From: a virus | IMG/VR virus record: IMGVR_UViG_3300017951_000182 | Location: 1 to 20,118 of that record | Strand: one strand, 5' to 3' | Length of the DNA: 20,118 nucleotides | Shown: in pieces, positions 14,709 to 20,118 of the stretch | How the letters are laid out: each line of letters begins with the position of its first letter | Numbering within the stretch: the stretch's first letter is position 1 | The notes under the pieces: generated by a model | What the model saw: only the letters and a program-made list of their open reading frames with translations | Database searches by the model: none | Told to the model about the DNA's origin: nothing | Program-made: the position numbers and the translations under genes

Positions 14709-16853
14709 TCACTGACCAACTACTTCAGAGAATGATACTCCGGTTCTTGTAGCAGTTAATGTAACTGTAATAAAGTTAACAGAGCGTACTGGTTGCAGAT
14801 AAATATCCGCAACAAACTCGTTACGATCAATAACTGATGGGGTGTTATTAGAATCGTCACAAACAACAAAGAAATCTGTTAGTCCTCTATCTGCTTGAAT
14901 TTCAGAAAGGTAGGAATTAACAGCACCAGAAAAACTTGCTCTTGTAAGAGAATCATTTTGTTCAAATAATACTCCCTGGGAAAGAGCGTCAACTCGCCTC
15001 TCGATATTGAGGAACAAACGACGAACGTTAATTCTATCGAATGCTGATGGTGAAGCAAGTGCTGTCTTGTCACCAAACAGCGTAATACCACTACCACGAA
15101 GAGATACGATAGGATTGATTCTTTCAGAATATAGGTCGTCTCTATCGGATTTATTTGGGTTATATGCTAACTTAATTGCATTTCTTAGTGAACCTCTGTT
15201 CAATCCTGCAGGTGAATACCAGTCAGCAAGTGCAGCGGATGTTGAAACGCATAGTCCAGCAACGTCTCCGTTGCAAGGCACATAACGGAACACGTCATTA
15301 AAACGGTCATAAAGATACTTATAACCAGAATCAAATACTGCGTATGATGTGGATGCTAGGTTAGCAAAATAATTAAGAGTATTAGTCTTAGCAGCTGCTG
15401 CTGATAGTGGAGTATCGCCATTAAGTTGATTTCCTTTATGTGGGGAAACAAACGCTACACAATCTTTTCTTTCGGTAGCAATACTAATTGCAGTTCCCGC
15501 TTTAGCAAGTGAATCTGACTCATCATCACCTGAACCACCCATAAGAATGAAGTCTAGATCAAACTCGTCAAAAGTTCTAAAAATTTCTAGAGCATCATTT
15601 GGATATGCATAATTAGCATCCGAACCACTTGAGAGGTCAAATTGCTTAACTGCTAAACGCTTGAGAGCACCAGAAGCTGCTGAAACATCAAGATCAGCAG
15701 TATCCCAAGCGCCGCCAGCACCAAATGCATCGCCCGAAAATGGTAATGCTGCTAGAACAATATTTGCTGAAGACTGGTTGACTAGTGTGCGGTAGTATGT
15801 GTTTGCACCTTGTGGTGACTTACCACCTGTAAGTTTAGATAGATACTGGAATGATTCTAAAATAGTTCCTGTTGTTGAATCAATAACAGCAATGTGGAAC
15901 TCATCCTCGCTAAATCCTAAAGTAGCGCCCTGCTCGGATGTTCCGGGACGGGGACCAATATCATTTAATTTAAATACAAAACTTCCTACAGTTACTGTAG
16001 CGTTTCTATACCAGTCGCTAACTGCAGTTACTGGGTTTGTGTCATCAACTACAGTTACTGTGAGGTCGAATGTAACAGGAGTTCCTGTTGAACCACCACC
16101 ACCTAAATCTGAATCCGTAACTGCAATCACTTCACCATCAACGTATCCAAGACCACCAGTAAAAGAAGTGACTGTAACTACACCACTTGCTACATCAAAT
16201 GCTAGTGTCGCGTCAGATGTTGAACTACCACCAGAAAGAGTAACTGTGTATGAATTATCACCAAGATCTGTAGTACCAACTAGATTGCTTACGGCACCAC
16301 TTGCAACAACTCCAGTATCGGGAATGTCAATCTCGTCTGTGGTTACGATAGCACCACCAGATGTATTAATAACTTGTCCAGTTAGAGTAGCAGGATCCCA
16401 TGAATATAGTGTTGCTGTCTTACCACTCACAAATGTTAGTACTGTTCCATCAGCAACAACACCAGGTGCTTGAGTAAAAGTTACGTTCTGGTCGTATCCT
16501 CTATCAACAGCAACAACCTCTAGGTCATTACCCCAACTACCTACTGATGCTGCAGTAACAAGATTACTATCAGTGGCAGCTGCCGCTGCAGCATCAGCAA
16601 CTCTGGTTACCGCTAAACGTCCACCGTATGAAAGGAATTCGGATGCTACAAACCAATCTTCTGCAATCTCATCAATTGGTCCACCAAAAGTATCGACTAA
16701 TTCTTTTTGTGAATTGATAGCAACAACTTCATCAACTGGTCCTTTTTGGAAGGCTGCAGCAATTGCTCCTCTAAGAGCCTGAGAACCCACAATAGTTGCA
16801 TTTGTGAGATCGCGCTCTCTGATAATTACTCCAGGCGAGACTTGACTAGCCAT
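14709..16853 (-). CDS. 18: gp18, contractile tail sheath protein
   Basis: A 714-residue sheath subunit. The N-terminal SPGVIIRERDLT, QALRGAIAAAFQKGPVDEVV and LSYGGRLAVTRVA segments, and the C-terminal domain with INPIVSLRGSGITLFGDKTA, FDRINVRRLFLNIER and VNFITVTLTATRTGVSF, are typical of T4-like sheaths and form the conserved contractile core. Compared with T4 gp18 (659) it carries an unusual Thr/Val/Gly-rich beta segment at about 125-280. A GGAGAG ribosome-binding site lies 7 bases before the ATG, and a late promoter 36 bases upstream. Confidence 0.96.
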   Translation of the reverse strand: MASQVSPGVIIRERDLTNATIVGSQALRGAIAAAFQKGPVDEVVAINSQKELVDTFGGPIDEIAEDWFVASEFLSYGGRLAVTRVADAAAAAATDSNLVTAASVGSWGNDLEVVAVDRGYDQNVTFTQAPGVVADGTVLTFVSGKTATLYSWDPATLTGQVINTSGGAIVTTDEIDIPDTGVVASGAVSNLVGTTDLGDNSYTVTLSGGSSTSDATLAFDVASGVVTVTSFTGGLGYVDGEVIAVTDSDLGGGGSTGTPVTFDLTVTVVDDTNPVTAVSDWYRNATVTVGSFVFKLNDIGPRPGTSEQGATLGFSEDEFHIAVIDSTTGTILESFQYLSKLTGGKSPQGANTYYRTLVNQSSANIVLAALPFSGDAFGAGGAWDTADLDVSAASGALKRLAVKQFDLSSGSDANYAYPNDALEIFRTFDEFDLDFILMGGSGDDESDSLAKAGTAISIATERKDCVAFVSPHKGNQLNGDTPLSAAAAKTNTLNYFANLASTSYAVFDSGYKYLYDRFNDVFRYVPCNGDVAGLCVSTSAALADWYSPAGLNRGSLRNAIKLAYNPNKSDRDDLYSERINPIVSLRGSGITLFGDKTALASPSAFDRINVRRLFLNIERRVDALSQGVLFEQNDSLTRASFSGAVNSYLSEIQADRGLTDFFVVCDDSNNTPSVIDRNEFVADIYLQPVRSVNFITVTLTATRTGVSFSEVVGQ
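16029..16480 (-). other. Low-complexity beta-rich insertion within gp18
   Basis: Codons about 125-275 of gp18 encode a Thr/Val/Gly/Ser-rich segment with few charged residues, including GGLGYVDGEVIAVTDSDLGG. Motifs of this GxGYxxGdxixVxdsdLGG kind occur in other marine phage structural proteins. It probably forms a surface-exposed domain on the sheath; boundaries are approximate. Confidence 0.55.
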
Positions 16854-16889
16854 GTGATACTCTCCGTGACATCCAAATTTATCTAGAAT

Positions 16890-16897
16890 TATTTATT
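16890..16897 (-). promoter_or_regulatory. Late promoter (AATAAATA) for gp18-gp19
   Basis: Minus-strand AATAAATA in the 48-base gap between gp17 and gp18, 36 bases before the gp18 ATG. It matches the T4 late consensus at 7 of 8 positions. Confidence 0.75.
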
Positions 16898-16901
16898 AAA
16901 A

Positions 16902-18551
16902 TCAGTAGTTCCACATGTAGCTAACTTCTTCCTGAGAATCTCCATATGCCCAGAGGTCTCCATCCCCATCCATAAAAGTATCGTCACCTAATCCATCATC
17001 AATAAATCCAAATGGTGCCATGTCTTGTTCGATTTGATTACGTTGCTCCTCGTAGATTCTACGACGAACATCTTGGTCGGTCATCTCTTTAAAGTAATCC
17101 TGCATTACCAACCAGGCAAACAGAACCATACACATAACTAGGTCATCATGATAACCTTCGTCTGCTTCAAATGATTGTTTCTTTTGTATAAATGTAGTGA
17201 GTTCAGATAAAATATCATAATCTTCGAAGAGTAATTTATCTTCTTCAACAATTGCTTTAAGATTAGCGCATCCCTGTTTCTTTACAGTGATACTCATCTT
17301 GACACCTAGTTGTGTTTTGTTTCCTGAGAATCCTTGTCCCACGATTTGACCTGCCCTACCGCGCATGGCACACATAAGAACATTAGGATATTCAAGATCG
17401 TAGTTGAGAGTTGCAGCAATACTATCACCAATGTCATTTACTTCTACCAGGATATACGGCATGTTATATTCTTTAGCAACCTGGAATATAACACTTGGGA
17501 ATAGTACAGGTTTAATTGTGTTGTTTCTATATTTTGCTACGATACGATATGGCATCGTAGTGATATCATATACAATAAAAGCGGAGTAGTCTCCACCAAT
17601 GCCTCTTGCGACATCAACTGTGATAATGTATTCGTGACCTTTCTGTGCTTTTTCATATACATCAAGTCCTGCGTTACTTTTGATTGGTTCTGTAAATGTA
17701 AGTGCCTGAAGTTTAGCCGCTGAGATTAGCGTATCAACTGAACCCAAGAAGTTACATTCAAATTCTTGTGTGAACTGACGCTCGGATGTGTTCGCAATAG
17801 TTTGTGCTTTCCAATCAGCATCTCTACCAGGAACCTGAGACCAATGCACTTCATTATTAACGTAATCACTCTTACCTTGAACGGAGTTCTGCCACATCTT
17901 ATAGAAGTGGTTCATACCATAAGGCGTTGAAATAATGATAACCTTCGTTGATTTACCTGAGGTAATCGTAGGATACACAGAAGAAAAGAACTCTTCTGCA
18001 ATATGATTTGGAACGAACGCAAATTCGTCTAGGAATAGAATGTTGAATGACATCCCTCGGACGGCAGATGCTGATGTGGAAGCAGCAAGAATCTTGGAAC
18101 CATTCTCAAGTTCCATACTACCTTTGTTCCACGCAACAACACCCTGCTGCATCCACTTAGGTAAGTTTTCATATCCTAACTGAAGGCGACCCAATAGGTC
18201 TCTCGCAGTAGATGCCTTGTTTGCTAGGATACCAATATTAACGTTATCGTTAAAAATAGCATAGTATAAAAGATAAGAAACCACTGTGGTAGATTTACCA
18301 GTCTGTCTAGGAAGCTTGGCAATGTTAAATCTATTTTCGTGGAAGTCTTTAATTAATTTCTCTTGAAAGTCCCACATCTTGAATGGGATAATACCCTCAT
18401 CAAGAGAAATAATTTTCATATAATTTTTGGTAAAGTAGATTGGATCTGCTTTACATTTTAAATATTCACTTACTTGTTCTTTAGTAAATTCAATATCAAC
18501 CCCAACTTTTTTGAGGTTAGGGTTGCCTAAGTATAAATCTTTACCACTCAT
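16902..18551 (-). CDS. 17: gp17, large terminase subunit
   Basis: A 549-residue packaging motor ATPase and headful nuclease. ATPase: Walker A PRQTGKST (81-88), Walker B ILFLDEF (171-177) and the coupling motif STPYG (208-212). RNase H-like nuclease: D313 in VDVARGIGGDYS, E370 in ILVEVND, and D469/D470 in YHDDLVM, so all expected acidic residues are present. It is slightly shorter than T4 gp17 (610). The C-terminal tail is very acidic (DDGLGDDTFMDGDGD). The start overlaps the upstream 88-residue gene by 11 bases, so the two are probably translationally coupled. No recognisable small terminase (gp16) precedes it in this window. Confidence 0.97.
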   Translation of the reverse strand: MSGKDLYLGNPNLKKVGVDIEFTKEQVSEYLKCKADPIYFTKNYMKIISLDEGIIPFKMWDFQEKLIKDFHENRFNIAKLPRQTGKSTTVVSYLLYYAIFNDNVNIGILANKASTARDLLGRLQLGYENLPKWMQQGVVAWNKGSMELENGSKILAASTSASAVRGMSFNILFLDEFAFVPNHIAEEFFSSVYPTITSGKSTKVIIISTPYGMNHFYKMWQNSVQGKSDYVNNEVHWSQVPGRDADWKAQTIANTSERQFTQEFECNFLGSVDTLISAAKLQALTFTEPIKSNAGLDVYEKAQKGHEYIITVDVARGIGGDYSAFIVYDITTMPYRIVAKYRNNTIKPVLFPSVIFQVAKEYNMPYILVEVNDIGDSIAATLNYDLEYPNVLMCAMRGRAGQIVGQGFSGNKTQLGVKMSITVKKQGCANLKAIVEEDKLLFEDYDILSELTTFIQKKQSFEADEGYHDDLVMCMVLFAWLVMQDYFKEMTDQDVRRRIYEEQRNQIEQDMAPFGFIDDGLGDDTFMDGDGDLWAYGDSQEEVSYMWNY

Positions 18552-18807
18552 TCGCTCTATCTAGATCTTCATTATATCTGTCAAGAATATTTAGACGTGC
18601 GTCCCAGGTGTCTCCACCATCACTACCCTTTACAGGATTGATACAAGTGTCATCACCAAGCTTATTACACACCAAGCCAGCAAGATCCAACTCATTTCCT
18701 TTATTCCCAGTACCAGACCAGTAGTGTTGTCCGTTTATCCAAACAGCACCGCACTTTGGACATTCCTTCCTGTCAAGTTTCAGGTCGGACATTTCCTTAT
18801 CTGGCAT
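18541..18807 (-). CDS. Small Cys-containing conserved phage protein before gp17
   Basis: An 88-residue protein with CPKCGAVWINGQHYWSGTG (19-37) and a later CNKLGDDTC, a four-cysteine arrangement that could bind one zinc ion as a ribbon. It resembles small unnamed proteins found beside gp17 in cyanophages. It lies where T4 has gp16 but is about half that length and shows no similarity I can recognise, so a terminase-partner role is only a positional inference. The ATG at 18807 has GGGA about 9 bases upstream. A second in-frame ATG at 18792 is possible. A late promoter lies 26 bases before the start. Confidence 0.82.
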   Translation of the reverse strand: MPDKEMSDLKLDRKECPKCGAVWINGQHYWSGTGNKGNELDLAGLVCNKLGDDTCINPVKGSDGGDTWDARLNILDRYNEDLDRANEW

Positions 18808-18833
18808 GGTACTATTCCCAATTGTATAATTTG

Positions 18834-18841
18834 TATTTATC
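18834..18841 (-). promoter_or_regulatory. Late promoter (GATAAATA) for the 88-residue gene and gp17
   Basis: Minus-strand GATAAATA in the 87-base gap after petE, 26 bases before the ATG at 18807. It differs from the T4 late consensus only at the first base, which varies across this window. Confidence 0.72.
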
Positions 18842-18894
18842 CTAGCACATTATTTTTGTATAGTGCTGTACTTAATTATACTTTTAGGTTTGTG

Positions 18895-19218
18895 TCAAGA
18901 AACGTGAACAGTTCCAATCATACCGGCACCTTTATGTGGTCCGCACCAGTATGTGTAATCCCCTGCTTCAGCAAAGGTAACATCAAATTCTTCGCCGGGC
19001 ATCATAGCAAGACCTTCGTGTGAAATCTCTGGATGGTCCTCCACAACTACGTTATGAGGAGGAAGCATATTATTAACAAAATGAACTGACTCCCCAGCAG
19101 CAATAGAAACTTCAGCAGGTTCAAACACAAGATTACCATCGTAACCCATTTGAACGTCAACAGCCCATGCAGGAAGTGCAAAAAATAGTGAAGCAAGTAG
19201 TCCTAAAAGAAACTTCAT
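18895..19218 (-). CDS. petE: Plastocyanin
   Basis: Small blue copper protein that carries electrons from cytochrome b6f to photosystem I in the thylakoid lumen. The 107-residue precursor has a Sec-type signal peptide with a hydrophobic core (LLGLLASLFFALPAWA), cleavage expected after A19. All four copper ligands are present: H55 in PPHNVVVED, then C92, H95 and M100 in WCGPHKGAGM, with the standard C-x2-H-x4-M spacing. This is a host-derived auxiliary metabolic gene of the kind known in cyanomyoviruses; its likely role is to keep photosynthetic electron flow going during infection. There is no clear Shine-Dalgarno sequence or strong promoter directly upstream. It sits between structural genes, so it may be carried on a late transcript. 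Confidence 0.96.
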   Translation of the reverse strand: MKFLLGLLASLFFALPAWAVDVQMGYDGNLVFEPAEVSIAAGESVHFVNNMLPPHNVVVEDHPEISHEGLAMMPGEEFDVTFAEAGDYTYWCGPHKGAGMIGTVHVS

Positions 19219-19249
19219 TTGTCTTAATATATCTACATTATGTATGTTG

Positions 19250-19452
19250 TTACCACTCCATTCTTACATTATTGTAACGAGGATTTGTTTTGACTTCCTC
19301 ACTTACCATTTCCCCTAATTCATCAGCACATTTACACCATCGCCTTCTCGCTTCCGGTGCTCCTAATGCTTTTTTCGCCACAAAGTCTCCCACTCATACC
19401 AAAGTTGGGAACACTCCGCAGATTTTTTATTGAGATGCGGTTCAAGATACAC
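19250..19452 (-). CDS. Small gene apparently requiring a -1 frameshift (67 residues if fused)
   Basis: Two short frames fit together. Frame A starts at GTG 19452, overlapping the previous stop as TAGTG, and reads VYLEPHLNKKSAECSQLWYE, then WETLWRKK, before a TAG at 19365..19363. Frame B continues one base back with ALGAPEARRRWCKCADELGE, then MVSEEVKTNPRYNNVRMEW, to a TAA at 19252..19250. The switch falls exactly on A AAA AAG in the zero frame. The fused product (28 + 39 residues) reads as one helical, Trp/Cys-containing protein. Alternatives: an independent frame-B ORF starting at GTG 19381 with GGGAG as its ribosome-binding site, or a one-base error in the A6 run. I do not recognise the protein. 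Confidence 0.6.
19369..19375 (-). promoter_or_regulatory. Slippery heptamer A AAA AAG, candidate -1 frameshift site
   Basis: In frame A the codons read CGA AAA AAG, giving the zero-frame phase A AAA AAG used in E. coli dnaX frameshifting. A GGGAG at 19391..19387 lies 11 bases upstream, close to the spacing of the stimulatory Shine-Dalgarno-like element in dnaX. Downstream, CACC and GGTG can pair around a long loop, only a weak structure. Confidence 0.5.
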
Positions 19453-19733
19453 TAGCAATTCCAGGCTCGTAGTGATTTATTAATTCTAGAATCCTTATCA
19501 TTAGCAGTCTTCTTGCTAGTAAGTTTCTTCTTCATTCCTTTCATTCTAGCGCAGAAGGATGCCCTCCTGGGATTTCCAACCTTCTTGCTTGGTGCTTTAA
19601 GGTCTGATCCTGGATTCTCCTTTTCATAAGACTTTCGTCCTTTTTCGTTAAGTCCTCCGGACTTATTTTGTCCTTCTTTTCTGGTCCAGGCTGATTCGTT
19701 GAGCTCATTCCTGAATTGCTTAAACGACTTCAT
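19452..19733 (-). CDS. Small basic conserved phage protein
   Basis: A 93-residue Lys/Arg/Ser-rich protein: MKSFKQFRNELNESAWTRKE, then GGLNEKGRKSYEKENPGSDL, KAPSKKVGNPRRASFCARMK and SRINKSLRAWNC. The strongly patterned GLNEKGRKSYE...GNPRR.SFCARM core is one I associate with a conserved cyanophage and marine-phage family of unknown function (possibly DUF6321; I am not certain of the number). Its basic nature would suit nucleic-acid or capsid contact, but this is inference. GAGG sits 8 bases before the ATG. Its TAG stop overlaps the GTG of the next small gene, and its first base is shared with a TATAAATA element. Confidence 0.85.
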   Translation of the reverse strand: MKSFKQFRNELNESAWTRKEGQNKSGGLNEKGRKSYEKENPGSDLKAPSKKVGNPRRASFCARMKGMKKKLTSKKTANDKDSRINKSLRAWNC

Positions 19734-19740
19734 ATTTATA
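19733..19740 (-). promoter_or_regulatory. TATAAATA at the gene junction (possible late promoter)
   Basis: An exact T4 late consensus on the minus strand whose TAA is the stop codon of the structural gene and whose last A is the first base of the next ATG. Initiation would fall inside the 93-residue gene, so as a promoter it could serve only the genes after it (frameshift ORF, petE). It may be a chance product of stop-plus-start codons. Confidence 0.4.
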
Positions 19741-20118
19741 CCTCGTTATCTACAAGTATAATATCAAAGATTGCTCCACCACCTACACCATTTTGAGATA
19801 GACCTTTTATTTCTATATCTGTTTTCTCTTCAAATCTTAAAGGAACTGGATAGTCATAGTTGAACCCAGAAGCAAATACTCCAAACTGACCTTTAACATT
19901 AAATGCTCCACCAAAAGGTCTTGCATACAATCTAAACAGAGCATCATTGTTAGCATCAATAGAACCTTGAAGTTTCATCAAATATCCTGTCTTGCCAGCA
20001 GGGATCGTATATAAGGACATCAAAGTTTGACCAGCACCAGCAATAATTACTGCTACATCATTGACACCATTTTTAATTCTAATTTCATCATCATTAGTTG
20101 TGCCAGTATTTGGAGTAA
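19736..20118 (-). CDS. Virion structural protein, C-terminal 126 residues (partial)
   Basis: The frame is open to the right window edge, well beyond the first internal ATG at 20020, so this is the end of a longer gene. The visible part includes NDDEIRIKNGVNDVAVIIAG, MSLYTIPAGKTGYLMKLQGS, RLYARPFGGAFNVKGQFGVF and VPLRFEEKTDIEIKGLSQNG, ending in ILVDNEV. Alternating beta strands with Gly/Asn turns and the phrase 'YTIPAGKTGYL' are typical of jelly-roll-like domains in phage fibre, neck or capsid decoration proteins. I infer a structural protein and cannot name it. It is read in the same direction as, and just ahead of, the 93-residue gene. Confidence 0.65.
   Translation of the reverse strand, partial: TPNTGTTNDDEIRIKNGVNDVAVIIAGAGQTLMSLYTIPAGKTGYLMKLQGSIDANNDALFRLYARPFGGAFNVKGQFGVFASGFNYDYPVPLRFEEKTDIEIKGLSQNGVGGGAIFDIILVDNEV

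Noticed and set aside
15799-16473. Plus-strand 224-residue open frame opposite gp18
   Set aside because: It is a Pro/Thr/Ser/Val-rich antisense reading of the low-complexity gp18 insertion, with no start signals or recognisable domain.
18875-18898. TTGACA and TATAAT on the minus strand just after petE
   Set aside because: Both boxes are perfect but only 12 bases apart, too close for a normal sigma70 promoter, and the TTGACA contains the petE stop codon.
19226-19253. GTAACA-16 bases-TATATT upstream of petE as a sigma70 promoter
   Set aside because: The -35 box matches at only 4 of 6 positions and initiation would fall at the start codon, leaving no leader. Not strong enough to call.
1-20118. 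tRNA genes, CRISPR arrays, insertion sequences, introns or homing endonucleases
   Set aside because: Looked for on both strands. No cloverleaf-like segment, regular repeat-spacer array, transposase, inverted terminal repeats or endonuclease motifs were seen.

Overview
This window looks like part of the genome of a T4-like cyanophage (a myovirus of marine Synechococcus or Prochlorococcus). The evidence is the conserved T4 morphogenesis series (gp17-gp18-gp19-gp20-gp68-like-gp21-gp22-gp23), the T4 recombination and late-transcription set (UvsY, UvsW, gp55, gp47, gp46), T4-type late promoters (NATAAATA), and a cyanobacterial-type plastocyanin gene with all four copper ligands. Almost everything is on the minus strand, so the window reads biologically from right to left.

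Right end (20118 to 18540): the C-terminal part of a probable virion structural protein; a small basic conserved protein; a tiny gene that appears to need a -1 ribosomal frameshift at an A AAA AAG heptamer; plastocyanin (petE); and an 88-residue Cys-containing protein that overlaps the terminase start. Centre (18551 to 8700): large terminase, tail sheath, tail tube, portal, small prohead core protein, prohead protease, scaffold and major capsid protein. Five of these transcription units have a NATAAATA element 22-39 bases before the start codon, and the cluster ends at a strong rho-independent terminator after gp23.

Middle-left (8606 to 4882): two very small overlapping ORFs, an AT-rich 2OG-Fe(II) oxygenase, a tail-tube-fold structural protein, the recombination mediator UvsY, the helicase UvsW and a conserved hypothetical, all overlapping by a few bases. 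Then a 130-base control region carries a near-consensus sigma70 promoter for gp55. A mirror-image promoter faces the other way, and the two share a perfect palindrome over their -35 boxes.

Left end (4749 to 1): the late sigma factor gp55, then the only plus-strand gene (AT-rich, oxygenase-like), inserted head-to-head with gp47 so that the two start codons overlap as CATG. After that come gp47 (Mre11-like), a DUF3110-like small protein and gp46 (Rad50-like) with coupled starts, a terminator, and the N-terminal part of an HEXXH metallopeptidase.

The genes fit together as follows. gp55 would be made from a host-type promoter and redirect RNA polymerase to the NATAAATA promoters, producing capsid, tail and packaging proteins. 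UvsY, UvsW and gp46/47 would carry recombination-dependent replication. Plastocyanin would support photosynthetic electron flow in the infected cell. The strongest unexplained signals are the candidate frameshift gene, the palindromic divergent promoter and the plus-strand gene embedded in the gp55-gp47-gp46 series.
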